From assembly GCA_025357915.1 (NCBI GenBank), contig JANYLH010000059.1, positions 22,607-86,606 of the forward strand: 64,000 nt of DNA, read 5' to 3'. The translations under genes and the position numbers were made by a program. A model generated the notes under the pieces. That model had not been told where the DNA came from, searched no databases, and saw only the letters and a list, made by a program, of their open reading frames with translations. Every line of letters starts with the position of its first letter. The first letter of the stretch is position 1. Positions 17,331-28,770 of this stretch are shown piece after piece. Source of the stretch: Gammaproteobacteria bacterium. GTDB taxonomy: Bacteria; Pseudomonadota; Gammaproteobacteria; Steroidobacterales; Steroidobacteraceae.

Positions 17331-19153
17331 GCCCCCGGGTGCAGGTGATCATAAAGCGTCCGGGCCAGTGCTGTCCCGACTCCCGCAACCTGCTCGAGGT
17401 CAGCCACGCCGGCACGCAGCACGCCGGGCAGCCCCCCGAAGTGGATCAGTAGCGCGCGGCGGCGCGCCGGACCTAGCCCCGGCACGGTCTCGAGTATCGA
17501 CTCCTGGAAGCGGCGGGCGCGGCGGCGGCGGTGCCCCGTGATCGCGAAGCGGTGTGCCTCATCGCGGATCCGCTGCAACAGGTGCAGCACGGGGCTGTCC
17601 GCGGGCACGGTACGCGCCACGGGGTCGCCCGCCAGGTGGAGCCGCTCCTGCCCCGCTCGCCGGTCGGCTCCCTTGGAAATGCCGAGCAGGGCCAGACCGT
17701 GACATTGCGCCCGCTCCAGCCCCTGTTGGGCGGCCCGCAACTGCCCCGCGCCGCCGTCGATCAGCAGCAGGTCCGGTCGCAGCAGGTCGCCCCCGACAAT
17801 GCGCGCCCCGTGCCGCGCCAGCGCCTGCTCGAGCGCGGCGTAGTCATCGCCGGGCGCCACACCTTCGATGTTGTAGCGCCGGTAAGCACGCTTGTGCGGG
17901 CCGTCCGGCCCAAACACCACGCAACCGGCCACCGTACCCTCGCCGCCCGTGTGGCTGATGTCAAAGCAGTCGATGCGCTCGGGCGTACGTGGCAGCGCGA
18001 GCGTCGTGGCCAGCCACTCAAGCGAGCGAACCACCGAGTCGCGGCGGTTGGCGCGCATCCGCAAGGCCTCGCGCGCATTCTCTTCGGCGAGCTCCAGCCA
18101 GCGCCCCGGCAGCCCGCGCCCGCCCGAGCGCAGCTGGAGCGCATGACCCGCCACCGCCACCAACGCCTCGGCGACGGCGGCATGATCGGGGAGTTCCCGG
18201 TTGACCACGACTTCCGCCGGCACGGCCTGGCGCGTGTAGTGCTGCAGCAGGAACTCGGCGAGCGTGTCGGGCGGCTCGCCCAGCGCCGCCGGAAAGAAGT
18301 TCGTGGTGCCAAGGCTCCGGCCCTCGCGCACTGTCAGCAGTGTGATCGCGTATTGGCCCGGTTCGCCCTCCAGCGCCACGATATCGATGTCGCGCGTGCG
18401 CGGCGCGTTTGCGATCTGCTGGCTCTGCAGCTCGGTCAGGCCGGCGAGCTGGTCGCGCAGTCGCGCGGCAGTCTCGAACTGCAGGGCTTCAGCCGCCGTC
18501 GCCATGCGCGTGCGCAGCTCAGCGTGCAACGGCTCGCTGCCGCCCTCCAGCACCCGCAACGCCGCGTCGAGGTCCTGGCGGTAGTCGGCAGCGCTGATGA
18601 GACCCACGCAGGGTGCCGAACAGCGGCCGATCTGGTGCTGCAGGCACGGTCGGTTGCGGTGGGCGAAAAACCCGTCGCGGCAGTTGCGGATCCGGAACAC
18701 TTTCTGCAGCTGCTGCAGCACCTGCTTGACGACCTGTGGATTCGGGAACGGCCCGAACAGCCGGCCCGCGGGACGGCGCAGGCCGCGCCAGAACTGCAGG
18801 CGCGGGAAATCGTGATCGAGTGCGCACAGCAGATAGGGAAAGGACTTGTCGTCGCGCAGGATGACGTTGTAGCGCGGCCGGTGCGCCTTGATCAGGTTGC
18901 ACTCGAGCAGCAGCGCATCGGTTTCCGAGCCGACCACCGTCACCTCGACGCGTGCCACGCGCTTGAGCATCGCCGCCACCTTCGGCGATTGCGGGCGCGA
19001 ACTGAAATAGCTGCCAACCCGATCACGGAGGCGCGCAGCCTTGCCGACGTAGATCAGCTCGCCCTCGGTGTCGTACATGCGGTAAACGCCCGGCCGGTAC
19101 GGCAGGGATGCAACGAAGCGTTGCGGGTCAAATGCTGGCGGGAGTTCGGGCAC
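17327..19153 (-). CDS. uvrC: UvrC, excinuclease ABC subunit C
   Basis: 608 residues, the dual-incision nuclease of nucleotide excision repair. The N-terminal GIY-YIG nuclease carries YRPGVYRMYDTEGELIYVGK (residues ~18-38). A Cys cluster with CLQHQIGRCSAPCVG and a UVR segment follow (residues ~205-240). The RNase H-like C-terminal nuclease includes DCFDISHTGGEGTVAGCVVF and LLIDGGAGQL. Tandem helix-hairpin-helix motifs close the protein (VPGLGPARRRALLIHFGG and VAGVGTALARTLYDHL). Length is normal. It begins directly before the DAHP synthase stop and overlaps pgsA. Confidence 0.97.
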   Translation of the reverse strand: MPELPPAFDPQRFVASLPYRPGVYRMYDTEGELIYVGKAARLRDRVGSYFSSRPQSPKVAAMLKRVARVEVTVVGSETDALLLECNLIKAHRPRYNVILRDDKSFPYLLCALDHDFPRLQFWRGLRRPAGRLFGPFPNPQVVKQVLQQLQKVFRIRNCRDGFFAHRNRPCLQHQIGRCSAPCVGLISAADYRQDLDAALRVLEGGSEPLHAELRTRMATAAEALQFETAARLRDQLAGLTELQSQQIANAPRTRDIDIVALEGEPGQYAITLLTVREGRSLGTTNFFPAALGEPPDTLAEFLLQHYTRQAVPAEVVVNRELPDHAAVAEALVAVAGHALQLRSGGRGLPGRWLELAEENAREALRMRANRRDSVVRSLEWLATTLALPRTPERIDCFDISHTGGEGTVAGCVVFGPDGPHKRAYRRYNIEGVAPGDDYAALEQALARHGARIVGGDLLRPDLLLIDGGAGQLRAAQQGLERAQCHGLALLGISKGADRRAGQERLHLAGDPVARTVPADSPVLHLLQRIRDEAHRFAITGHRRRRARRFQESILETVPGLGPARRRALLIHFGGLPGVLRAGVADLEQVAGVGTALARTLYDHLHPGA

Positions 19154-20505
<1,352 letters not shown>

Positions 20506-20509
<4 letters not shown>

Positions 20510-21903
20510 GCTGCGGATGTTATCACGGCCGATTCCACCAGCCGGCCAGGCAAGGCAATTTCCAGGCTGGCCCCGTGCAGGGACGGCGACTCCCCAATCA
20601 CCAGTTCGCCGCCGTACAGGGCGACGGTATCGGCGACCATCGCCAGTCCCAGCCCGTGTCCGCCCTGACGCTCATCGGCGCGCTCGCCGCGGCCGGTGAC
20701 ACGGGCCCGGTCGGCGGGCGCGATGCCGGGGCCGTCGTCCTCGACCCGGATCACCAGGCGCTGCGAGGGCGGCCGTGACGGCTCGAGCCGCACCTGCACG
20801 CGTACCGCGCCACGGCACCATTTGCAGGCGTTGTCCAGCAGGTTGCCCAGCAGCTCGGTGATGTCGCCACTGTCACCGACGAAGCCGGCCTCCGCGGCCA
20901 CGTCGGTATCGATGGCGAGGTCCTTGCGCGTGTGCACCTTGCGCATCGCGGCGCGCAGGTCTGCGACCAGAGGCGCGAGCGGCACGGTGGGCTGGCCAAG
21001 CGTGGCGCCGCCGCTGGTGGCAGCACGCTGCAGCTGGTGATCGACGATCTGCGCAATGCGATCGATCTCGCGGTTCAGCGTCGCGTACTGCCCGCTGCCG
21101 CCATCGAGCGCGGCGCGCATGATCGCGAGCGGCGTCTTCAGGCTGTGCGCCAGGTTGCCCAGCGTGTCGCGGTAACGGGCAATGCGCGTACGCTCGGAGC
21201 GCAGCAGCGCATTGAGAGAACGCGCCACGCCGGCGAGCTCGCGCGGAAACCCGTCGCCGAGCTGGGCGCGCTGGCCGCTGTCCACTTCGGCGATCTCCTG
21301 CTCCAGCCGGCGCACCGGCCGCAGCACGCGCCGCAGCAGCCAACCGAGCACGCCGAGCAACAGCAGGGCAAGCGCGGCGAACCAGGCAACGAACTGCCGG
21401 TGAAAGCGCTGCAGCCGCGCCTTCTGCCCGGCCAGGTCCTCCGCGACGCTGAACACCAGTTTGGCGCTGTTGCCAGGGGCGTAATCCCATTCGAGGCCCC
21501 GGTTGAGAATGCCGAGTTCGGAACCATCGGCGAGCCTGGCCTGGAAGAAAGCGGTGTTGCCAACGGCGACCGGAGCCCCGAAGTCGATCGGTACGCCCTG
21601 CATGGACGGAGAACTCCACAACACCCGGCCGCGGGCACTGCGCACGGCGGCGTAGTGGCCCGAGCGCGGCACCGCCAGGCGCGACTCCGGGTCGAGCAGC
21701 CGCAGGTCCATGCGTCCGGAATCGGTGAGCTCAGTCGCCGTGACCAGCGCGATCACTTCCTGATCGAGCCGCTCGCGCAGGGCCTGCTGGGCTGAGTCGT
21801 GGAAGATGCCATCGAGCACCAGGACCATCAGCGCAAAAGACAGCACCAGCGGCACCGACACGGCGATGACCAGCTGCCGGCTGACCGAGGGAGTGCGGGG
21901 CAC
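20506..21903 (-). CDS. phoQ: Sensor histidine kinase (PhoQ-like)
   Basis: 465 residues. Two membrane segments bracket a periplasmic domain (residues ~10-30 and ~172-192), followed by a HAMP linker. The phosphoacceptor is His253 in NLAHSLKTPLAIM, and the ATP-binding domain shows LLGNLLDNACKW, VEDDGPGIAP and GGHGLGLAMV. It is encoded after a PhoP-like regulator and a PepSY protein, an arrangement known for PhoPQ in Xanthomonas relatives, where the pair senses divalent cations and antimicrobial peptides. The named function rests on that context. The 3' end overlaps the DAHP synthase gene in ATGA. Confidence 0.85.
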
Positions 21904-21925
21904 GTACGGCTCGCGGCGCCTGCGG

Positions 21926-22615
21926 CTACGCGCCGGCGGCGTTGCGCGCCAGCGTGATGCGATACCCGCGGCCGCGCAGGGTTTCGATCGGCCTGATCGT
22001 GTCCTCGGGATCGAGCTTGCGACGGAGCCGTGCGATCAGCACTTCGATCACGTTGCTGTCGCGCTCGAAATCCTGCTCGTAGAGTTTTTCGGTGAGCTCG
22101 GTCTTCGAGATCACCTCGCCGGCGTGCAGCATCAGGTGCTCGAGCAGGCGGTACTCGAAGCTGGTGAGCTCGACCGGCGCGCCATTCACGGCCACCGCCT
22201 GCGCACGCGTATCGAGCACGACCGCTCCGCAGTGCAGGAGCGGCGTCGTCCACCCGCTTGAACGGCGCAGCAGCGCGCCGAGGCGCGCCTGCAGCTCGGC
22301 AAAATGAAACGGCTTGGACACGTAATCGTCAGCGCCGGCACTCAGCCCCTCGACCTTGTCCTGCCAGCGATCGCGCGCGGTGAGTACCAGCACGCCGTAG
22401 CTCTTGCCCGCGGCACGGAGCCGCCGTATCAGCTCGAGCCCGGAGATCTTCGGCAACCCCAGATCGATGACCGCGACGTCGATCGGGTATTCGAGCGCCG
22501 CGAACAGGCCCTCTTCACCGTCGGCGGCGGCGTCGACCGCGTGCCCGGCAGCGGTCAGGTCATGCTTGAGTGAATCACGCAGCGCAGCTTCGTCTTCGAC
22601 GACCAGGATGCGCAT
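21926..22615 (-). CDS. phoP: OmpR/PhoB-family response regulator (PhoP-like)
   Basis: 229 residues. The receiver domain has the acidic pair ED at residues 7-8, phosphoacceptor Asp51 (VAVIDLGLPKISG) and the conserved Lys in YVSKPFHFAEL. The C-terminal winged-helix DNA-binding domain spans ~130-225 (LTSFEYRLLEHLMLHAGEVI, then ERDSNVIEVLIARLRRKLD and IETLRGRGYRI). It is encoded 22 bp upstream of its kinase and 9 bp downstream of a PepSY gene, so the three probably form one operon that ends by overlapping the DAHP synthase gene. Confidence 0.92.
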   Translation of the reverse strand: MRILVVEDEAALRDSLKHDLTAAGHAVDAAADGEEGLFAALEYPIDVAVIDLGLPKISGLELIRRLRAAGKSYGVLVLTARDRWQDKVEGLSAGADDYVSKPFHFAELQARLGALLRRSSGWTTPLLHCGAVVLDTRAQAVAVNGAPVELTSFEYRLLEHLMLHAGEVISKTELTEKLYEQDFERDSNVIEVLIARLRRKLDPEDTIRPIETLRGRGYRITLARNAAGA

Positions 22616-22624
22616 GCGCCGGCC

Positions 22625-22930
22625 CTAGCCGCCCGACAGGAGTTGACCGGAAGACGCGTCGACGACGATGTTCCAGACGCGCTGCTCAGACAGGAGCCGC
22701 AGTTCGAGCGCGGGCCGGCCGTTGACCGTGGTTTCGGCAACGCGCACCACGCGAGCGTGGTAGCGCTTCTCCACGGCCTCGATGAGCTGGTCACGGCTCG
22801 CGCTGTCGCCACCGGCCAGTGTGCGCGCCGGCGCCAGCTCGCGCGCCAGGGTCTGCGCGGGAGCGGCGCAGGCGAAGCCCGGGCACAGGAGCACACCAAT
22901 CGCGCAACCAAGGGCTCGGAGGTTCGCCAT
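22625..22930 (-). CDS. Exported PepSY-domain protein
   Basis: 101 residues with a signal peptide (ALGCAIGVLLCPGFACAAPA). The mature part is one PepSY-like unit: RDQLIEAVEKRYHARVVRVAE followed by NGRPALELRLLSEQRVWNI and VVDASSGQLLSGG. PepSY modules are periplasmic and often modulate neighbouring two-component sensors or peptidases. This one is first in the operon with the PhoPQ-like pair, so a periplasmic regulatory role toward the kinase is a reasonable inference. It ends 9 bp before the regulator start. Confidence 0.85.
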   Translation of the reverse strand: MANLRALGCAIGVLLCPGFACAAPAQTLARELAPARTLAGGDSASRDQLIEAVEKRYHARVVRVAETTVNGRPALELRLLSEQRVWNIVVDASSGQLLSGG

Positions 22931-22987
22931 GTTCGCTCCAGAAATGCCGCCGCCGCGCCGGAGTACCCGGGCGGCGGGCAGGTCATT

Positions 22988-23599
22988 TTAGTATCCCTCG
23001 GGGCTCACCGTCACGCGCACCCGCAGCCGCTCGCCCGGATCGTAGGGCAACTCGGTCTGGTAGCTGCGATCGTTGTAGCGGTAGGTGACGCGGTAGGCGT
23101 CGACCCGCTTCTCGACCCGCTCGCTGTAGCGTGTCACGCAGCGTTCGCTGTCCACGGGGTGCCCGCCGCGCCCGCGGTAGTCACCATCGTACCGGTCGCC
23201 CGCTCGCCGCTGCGAGGCATCGTGACCGATGGCGCTACCGATGACCGCGCCGGCCACCGTGCCCACGCCGCGTTCATGCCCGCTCCCGATCTGGTGGCCG
23301 ATCACGGCGCCGATCAGGCCGCCGAGGATCATGCCGCCGGCGGCCGGGCGCTCGCTCCCGTAGGGACGCTCATCCGGCACGTAGCGCGTCTCCGAATAGC
23401 ATTCCTGCCTCGGCACGCTGGTGCGCACCTCGCGGTAGCGCGGCTCGACGTGCGTCACCTGCGCGTAGTCGTAGTCGGAGCCGGAGCCGGCCTCGTTGCC
23501 GGGGCGGTCGTCCTGCCAGTACGAATCCGGATCAGCCATGACCGGCGCACTGAGCGCCAGGGCGACGGCTATTCCCGACATCATCGATTTGCTGAACAT
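22988..23599 (-). CDS. Glycine-zipper 2TM envelope protein
   Basis: 203 residues from the ATG at 23599, chosen because AAAGGAG lies just upstream and a signal peptide follows directly (MFSKSMMSGIAVALALSAPV). The glycine-zipper block GGMILGGLIGAVIGHQIGSG plus GVGTVAGAVIGSAIGHDA (residues ~105-145) is that of the rickettsial 17-kDa/2TM family of outer-membrane-associated proteins. The C-terminal part is rich in Tyr and Arg (RVEKRVDAYRVTYRYNDR). Function is unknown; such proteins are often stress-linked. It is upstream of, and on the same strand as, the PepSY-phoPQ operon, 57 bp away. Confidence 0.88.
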   Translation of the reverse strand: MFSKSMMSGIAVALALSAPVMADPDSYWQDDRPGNEAGSGSDYDYAQVTHVEPRYREVRTSVPRQECYSETRYVPDERPYGSERPAAGGMILGGLIGAVIGHQIGSGHERGVGTVAGAVIGSAIGHDASQRRAGDRYDGDYRGRGGHPVDSERCVTRYSERVEKRVDAYRVTYRYNDRSYQTELPYDPGERLRVRVTVSPEGY

Positions 23600-23704
23600 A
23601 AATGGCTCCTTTCTAACGCGCACGGGCTCCATGCCCATGGCTCGGCATGCTACCGGCGGGTGCCTGAACGACCCCTGAACCCGCCGCCGGGCGCCCAAAT
23701 CGGC

Positions 23705-24493
23705 TCACTCGGCGGCCTTCACCGCCACCCACAGCTGTTCCCAATGCTCGGCGTCGAGCTCCCCCGCCACCCAGCCGCGCTCCGCGATCAGGGCTTCCAT
23801 GGCGGCGAAACGCCGCTCGAACTTGCGGCTCGCGACGCGCAATGCGTTCTCCGGATCGACCTTCAGAAGCCGCGCCCAGTTGGCGAGGGCGAACAGCGTG
23901 TCGCCCAGTTCTTCTTCAACGGCCGCGGCATCGCCCTGGCTCACGGCGTACTCGGTCTCGCGCAACTCCTCGGCGATCTTCGGGCGCACCGCCCGCTCAT
24001 CGCTCCAGTCAAAGCCAACTGCGGCGGCGCGCCGCGCCAGCTTCGCCGCGCGCGCCAGCGCCGGAAGCGACTGGGCCACGCCGGCCAGCGCACCGCTCGC
24101 GCCCGCCGCGGCGCGTTCGGCCGCCTTGGCGGAATCCCAGGCCTGCGCCAGATCAGCCACCTCACCGGCCGCGGCTTCCCCAAAAACGTGCCGATGACGG
24201 CGCACCAGCTTGTCGTGGATGCCCGCGGCGACGTCGGCGAAATCGAACCAGCCGCGTTCCCCGGCCAGCTGCGCCTGAAACACCACCTGGAACAGCAGGT
24301 CGCCGAGCTCGTCGCGAATCCTGGCCGGATCGTCGCTGGCGATGGCGTCCGCGACTTCGTAGGCCTCCTCGATGGTGTGCGGCGCAATCGTGGCCAGAGT
24401 CTGGGCGCGATCCCAGGGACAGCCGCGCTGCGGATCGCGCAACCGCCTCATCAGCTCCAGCAGGGCCTCGAGCTGCTGCGCCGCGCTGCTCAT
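23705..24493 (-). CDS. mazG: MazG nucleoside triphosphate pyrophosphohydrolase
   Basis: 262 residues. Hydrolyses (d)NTPs to NMP and pyrophosphate, cleaning aberrant nucleotides. It has two MazG units: the N-terminal one with LMRRLRDPQRGCPWDRAQT, IEEAYEVADAI and RDELGDLLFQVVFQ, and the C-terminal one with EELGDTLFALANWARLL. The start is the ATG at 24493, overlapping the stop of the Nudix gene in ATGA; the open frame extending further upstream is only antisense-like Arg/Ala sequence. Pairing with a Nudix CoA pyrophosphatase suggests a housekeeping nucleotide-sanitising unit. Confidence 0.95.
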   Translation of the reverse strand: MSSAAQQLEALLELMRRLRDPQRGCPWDRAQTLATIAPHTIEEAYEVADAIASDDPARIRDELGDLLFQVVFQAQLAGERGWFDFADVAAGIHDKLVRRHRHVFGEAAAGEVADLAQAWDSAKAAERAAAGASGALAGVAQSLPALARAAKLARRAAAVGFDWSDERAVRPKIAEELRETEYAVSQGDAAAVEEELGDTLFALANWARLLKVDPENALRVASRKFERRFAAMEALIAERGWVAGELDAEHWEQLWVAVKAAE

Positions 24494-25125
24494 GTCTCCC
24501 GCCGCAGCGCCGTGTGCAGCACCTGAAGGAGACCCGCGGTCGCGCCCCAGACGACGCGCCCTTCGTAATTGAGGTCGTTGAGCGTCACCTCGACACCCCG
24601 CAACACGCGCCGCACTGGCCGGAAGTTCCCCGGGTCGATCAGGAACTCGAGCGGCATCTCGAACACTTCGGTCACTTCCGCGGTGTCGACCTGCAGCGTG
24701 AATTCCGGACGCAGCAGCGCAACCACCGGCGTGATGCGGAAACCGGTGAGAACCACCTGGTCCGGCAGGAATCCCAGCGGCTCGATGAAACGGGCCTCGA
24801 TGCCGGTCTCTTCGCGGGTCTCGCGCAGCGCCGCCGCCAGAACATCGGCGTCGTCGGCTTCGATGCCGCCACCTGGAAAACTGATCTGCCCGGCATGGTG
24901 GCGCAGGTGCCCGGCGCGCGCCGTCATCAGCAGCGTCGGCGCACGCGGCCGGTCGACGATCGGCATCAGAACCGCCGCCGCACGCAGCGCCGCGGGCATG
25001 GCCACGCGCGCCGCGGGCAGCGTCGACAACGGTTGTCCGGCGATATGCCAATGGTCCGGATCATGGTCGGGTGCGGCGGCGAGCGAGCGGCGCAGTCGCT
25101 CCAGCCAATCTTCAGGCAGTGACAT
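24490..25125 (-). CDS. Nudix CoA pyrophosphatase (NudL-like)
   Basis: 211 residues. The Nudix box is complete (GGGIEADDADVLAAALRETR followed by EETGIEA), and just before it stands the CoA-hydrolase signature LRHHAGQISFPGG of the NudL/YeaB group, which cleaves coenzyme A to phosphopantetheine and 3',5'-ADP. It overlaps mazG by 4 bp and begins 9 bp before the fumC stop on the same strand. The start ATG at 25125 fits the family (MSLPEDWLERLRRSLAAAP). Confidence 0.93.
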   Translation of the reverse strand: MSLPEDWLERLRRSLAAAPDHDPDHWHIAGQPLSTLPAARVAMPAALRAAAVLMPIVDRPRAPTLLMTARAGHLRHHAGQISFPGGGIEADDADVLAAALRETREETGIEARFIEPLGFLPDQVVLTGFRITPVVALLRPEFTLQVDTAEVTEVFEMPLEFLIDPGNFRPVRRVLRGVEVTLNDLNYEGRVVWGATAGLLQVLHTALRRET

Positions 25126-25134
25126 CAGTTGTTG

Positions 25135-26538
25135 CTAACCGCCGCCGCTGGTGCCGCCCTTGATGCCGCCCTTCGCCAGTTCGGCGGGGTCGAGAAGCCG
25201 GGCGAGCTCCGCCGGCGGCAGGTCGGTCATGGCCGCCGCCACTTCACGGATCGGTTTGCCCTCGGCATACGCTCGCTTGGCGATCGCCGCGCCCTTTTCG
25301 TAGCCGATCACCGGATTGAGCGCCGTGACCAGGATCGGATTGCGTTCCAGCGCCTCGGCCAACCGCGCCTGGTTCACGGTGAAGCCGGCGATGGCGCTGT
25401 CGGCCAGCAGGCGCGTGACGTTGGCCAGCAGGCGCAAGCTCTCGAGCAGGTTCCATGCGATCAGCGGCAGCATCACGTTGAGCTGGAAATTTCCGGACTG
25501 TCCGGCCACGGTGATCGCGGCATCATTGCCGATCACCTCGGCGGCGACCATGGCGACGGCCTCGGGGATCACCGGATTGACCTTGCCCGGCATGATGCTG
25601 CTGCCGGGCTGGAGCGCGGGCAAGGCAATCTCGCCGAGCCCGGCCAGCGGTCCGCTGTTCATCCAGCGCAGGTCGTTGGCGATCTTCATCAGGCTGACCG
25701 CAACCACCTTGAGTTGACCGGAGAGCTCGACGGCGGCGTCCTGCGCCGACAGCGACTCGAAATAATTCCGGCTGGGCTGGAACGCGACGCCCGTGAGCCG
25801 CGCCAGCGCTTTGCAGAAAGCCGCGCCAAAGCGCGGATCGGCATTGATGCCGGTGCCGACCGCCGTGCCGCCCTGCGCCAGGCACAACAGCCGCGGTTCA
25901 ACGGCGCGGACGCGCGCCGCGCCATTCTCGATCTGCGTACGCCAGCCCGACAGTTCCTGCGCCAGCGTAACCGGCATGGCGTCCATGAGATGGGTGCGCC
26001 CGGTCTTGACGATGCCGGCCAGCTCGCCTTCGCGCGCGGCGATCACCTCCGCCAGGTGCTCGAGCGCCGGCAGGAGCGACTCGCGCGCCAGGAGCGCCGC
26101 GCTGACGTGAATGGCCGTGGGGATCGCGTCGTTGCTGCTCTGCCCCATGTTCACGTGGTCGTTGGGATGGACGCCGGGCGCGCTGCGCGCCGCCAGGTGC
26201 GCGATCACCTCGTTGGCGTTCATGTTGCTGCTGGTGCCCGAGCCAGTCTGGAACACGTCGATCGGGAATTGCTCATCGTGCTCGCCGCCGGCCACCGCCG
26301 CGGCCGCGGCGCCTATTGCGCTGGCGTAGCGACCCTCGAGCAGGCCCAGTTCGGCATTGGCCTCAGCTGCCGCCTGCTTGATCAGCGCCAGCGCGCGGAT
26401 GAAGGCGCGCGGCAGCGCGCGGCCGCTCACCGGAAAATTGTTGACGGCACGCTGCGTCTGGGCGCCCCAGAGCGCAGCGCTGGGCACCTTGAGTTCGCCC
26501 ATGCTGTCGCGTTCCAGCCTGAATTCGTTCGCACCCAT
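25135..26538 (-). CDS. fumC: Class II fumarate hydratase
   Basis: 467 residues, oxygen-stable fumarase of the TCA cycle. Landmarks: [18 protein letters not shown] (residues ~97-114), [35 protein letters not shown] and the superfamily signature [12 protein letters not shown] with the active-site Ser. Length is standard. Aspartase is the closest alternative, but the FumC-type MNANEVIA and local pattern favour fumarase. The C-terminus has an unusual Gly/Ser tail ([12 protein letters not shown]). Divergent from purB, 86 bp apart. Confidence 0.95.
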   Translation of the reverse strand: MGANEFRLERDSMGELKVPSAALWGAQTQRAVNNFPVSGRALPRAFIRALALIKQAAAEANAELGLLEGRYASAIGAAAAAVAGGEHDEQFPIDVFQTGSGTSSNMNANEVIAHLAARSAPGVHPNDHVNMGQSSNDAIPTAIHVSAALLARESLLPALEHLAEVIAAREGELAGIVKTGRTHLMDAMPVTLAQELSGWRTQIENGAARVRAVEPRLLCLAQGGTAVGTGINADPRFGAAFCKALARLTGVAFQPSRNYFESLSAQDAAVELSGQLKVVAVSLMKIANDLRWMNSGPLAGLGEIALPALQPGSSIMPGKVNPVIPEAVAMVAAEVIGNDAAITVAGQSGNFQLNVMLPLIAWNLLESLRLLANVTRLLADSAIAGFTVNQARLAEALERNPILVTALNPVIGYEKGAAIAKRAYAEGKPIREVAAAMTDLPPAELARLLDPAELAKGGIKGGTSGGG

Positions 26539-26624
26539 GGCAACCCCGACTCCGGTGACCCGTGCGCCGCTGCACGCCGCAACGCGCTACAATTGGGATT
26601 CTAACCTCGCGCGTAGCGTGCTGC

Positions 26625-27998
26625 ATGGACCAAACCCGCCTGCTGGCCCTATCTCCTGTCGACGGGCGCTACGCGGCCGCGGCCGAGCCGCTGCGCGCAC
26701 TGTTCAGCGAGTCCGGCCTGATCCGCGAACGGATCCGCGTCGAGGCGCTGTGGCTCCAGGAGCTGGCGGCGGCGGTACCGCAACTGGCAGGCGCCACGCT
26801 ACCGCCGGCGGTGGCCGCACGGGCAGCGGGCCTGGCGCGCGACCCCGGACCCCAGGCCGCCGCCGCGGTCAAGGAAATCGAGTCGCGCATCAAGCACGAC
26901 GTCAAGGCGGTTGAATACTACGTGCGCGCGGAACTGGCCGCGGCCGGCGCCGCTCCGGCGACTCTGGAGCTCGTGCACTTCGGCTGCACTTCAGAAGACA
27001 TCAACAATCTCAGCTACGCGCGCCTCCTCGCCCGGGCACGCTCAGAAGTGCTGCTGCCGGAGCTGGCGCAGATCATCGCCACGCTGCGCCGTTTTGCGCG
27101 CGAGCACGTGCGCGTAGCCATGCTGGCGCGCACCCACGGCCAGAGCGCCAGCCCGACCACGCTCGGCAAGGAATACGCGAACGTGGCCGCGCGCCTGCGG
27201 CGCGCGCACGCGCGGCTCGGCAAGGTGGCGATACTCGGCAAGTGGAACGGCGCGGTCGGCAATTTCAATGCACACCAGGCGGCCGTGCCCGGCGCCGCCT
27301 GGCGCACCATCAGCGCGCGCTTCGTCGCCGCCCAGGGCCTGGAAGCAAATGCCTACACAACGCAGATCGAACCGCACGACTGGATCGGCGAGTATGCCGA
27401 TGCCTGCGCCGCGGCCAATGTGGTGCTGATCGACCTGTGCCGGGATACCTGGGGCTACATTTCGCTCGGCTACCTGCGCCAGCGCGCCGTGGCCGGCGAA
27501 GTCGGCTCCTCAACGATGCCGCACAAGGTCAACCCGATCGATTTCGAGAACGCCGAGGGAAACCTGGGCGTCGCCAACGCGCTGTGGCGTCACTTCGCCG
27601 ACAAGCTCCCGGTGTCGCGCTGGCAGCGCGATCTCACCGACTCGACCGTGCTGCGCAATGTCGGCGTGGCCCACGCGCATACGCTGATCGCCTGGCGCGC
27701 CGTGCAAGCCGGCCTCGGCAAACTGAGCGCCGACGCCGAACGCTGCGCGCGCGATCTCGACCAGTCCTGGGAAGTGCTCGGCGAGGCCATCCAGACCGTG
27801 CTGCGTGCGCACGGCGTGCCCGATGGTTACGAATTGCTCAAGGGCTTTACGCGCGGCGCGACCGTCGACGCGGCGGTGCTGCGCGAGTTCGTGGCCGCTC
27901 TCCCGCTGCCGGCTGCCGAGCGCACCCGCCTCGCCGCGCTCCGTCCGGCCGATTACCTGGGGCTGGCCGCCGAACTCACGCTCGACCTGCCGGAATAG
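26625..27998 (+). CDS. purB: Adenylosuccinate lyase
   Basis: 457 residues. Acts twice in purine synthesis (SAICAR to AICAR and adenylosuccinate to AMP). The start is ATG 26625 (MDQTRLLALSPVDGRYA, the conserved N-terminus). Family marks: LVHFGCTSEDINNLSYA, ARTHGQSASPTTLGKE, KWNGAVGNFNAH and the signature VGSSTMPHKVNPIDFEN. The same fold as the divergently encoded FumC, but clearly different in sequence. A TACAAT hexamer at 26588-26593 could be its -10 box; no matching -35 was seen. Confidence 0.96.
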   Translation: MDQTRLLALSPVDGRYAAAAEPLRALFSESGLIRERIRVEALWLQELAAAVPQLAGATLPPAVAARAAGLARDPGPQAAAAVKEIESRIKHDVKAVEYYVRAELAAAGAAPATLELVHFGCTSEDINNLSYARLLARARSEVLLPELAQIIATLRRFAREHVRVAMLARTHGQSASPTTLGKEYANVAARLRRAHARLGKVAILGKWNGAVGNFNAHQAAVPGAAWRTISARFVAAQGLEANAYTTQIEPHDWIGEYADACAAANVVLIDLCRDTWGYISLGYLRQRAVAGEVGSSTMPHKVNPIDFENAEGNLGVANALWRHFADKLPVSRWQRDLTDSTVLRNVGVAHAHTLIAWRAVQAGLGKLSADAERCARDLDQSWEVLGEAIQTVLRAHGVPDGYELLKGFTRGATVDAAVLREFVAALPLPAAERTRLAALRPADYLGLAAELTLDLPE

Positions 27999-28137
27999 CC
28001 TCCGGCGGCCCCCGTCGGGCCGATTTGCGTAATCCGTCACATTGCCGCCGCCGCGGAGCGTGACCCGATCGACTCGCCCCGAGCCGCCTACTCCATACCA
28101 TGCCCGTGCCGATCCCGCGTGAATTAAGGCAAACGGC

Positions 28138-28728
28138 GTGGCCAAGTCCGACAAGCAGCGCTCAACCACCGAAGCATGGCTCGAAAGCCTTGTCGCCGCC
28201 GAGCGGCCCCTGCAACCGGTAATTCTCGCGATGCCGATGCCGGCGGCCGACGAACTCCAGGTGCTGACCAGCGTCGCCGACGTCCGGCAGACCACCGCCG
28301 CCGTGATCGCGACCGGGCAGCGGTTGATCTCGATCTTCACCCCCGACCTCGAGCCGCAACTCTACGATGATCCGAAGGTGATCGAGGTCATCAAGCGCTT
28401 CGTACTCAGCCACAGCTTCGCCAAGGTGCGCGTGCTGCTGCGTGATCACACGCGCCACACCGGCTCGGGAAGCCGCTTCATGTCGATGGCCCGCCGCCTT
28501 ACCAGCTACCTCGAGCTGCGCATTCTCGTGCCGCAGTTCCACCACCTGACCGCTTCGTACTGCATCTCCGATGACCGCGGCATCGTCTACCGGATGCGCT
28601 CCGATCGCTGGGACGGCATTGCCGCCGTCAACAGTCCGCCGGTCGCGCGCCAGTACCTGCAGGAATTCGACGCCGCCTGGCTCGCCAGCCACGACCAGCA
28701 CCACCGCCGCGCCGCCCGCATGCAGTAG
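28138..28728 (+). CDS. Conserved hypothetical protein (DUF7931-like)
   Basis: 196 residues from GTG 28138, with AAGG about 8 nt upstream. No signal peptide or membrane helix. The centre reads ISIFTPDLEPQLYDDPKVI, then SFAKVRVLLRDHTRHTGSG and LELRILVPQFHHLTASYCIS, ending AWLASHDQHHRRAARMQ. The pattern of a beta-strand, a His-containing loop and DDRGIVYRMRSDRWDG recalls phospholipase-D-like folds without the HKD motif. I associate it with the DUF7931 group, sometimes fused to acetyltransferases, but with limited certainty. Monocistronic, between purB and the nudJ remnant. Confidence 0.7.
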   Translation: MAKSDKQRSTTEAWLESLVAAERPLQPVILAMPMPAADELQVLTSVADVRQTTAAVIATGQRLISIFTPDLEPQLYDDPKVIEVIKRFVLSHSFAKVRVLLRDHTRHTGSGSRFMSMARRLTSYLELRILVPQFHHLTASYCISDDRGIVYRMRSDRWDGIAAVNSPPVARQYLQEFDAAWLASHDQHHRRAARMQ

Positions 28729-28770
28729 CGGCCGCGCCGCCCTTCCCCGACCGCCCGTATACTCGGCGCC

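Noticed and set aside
28756..28770. TATACT before nudJ as a promoter
   Set aside because: It is only 7 bp from the ATG, leaving no room for a normal leader, and no -35 was seen.
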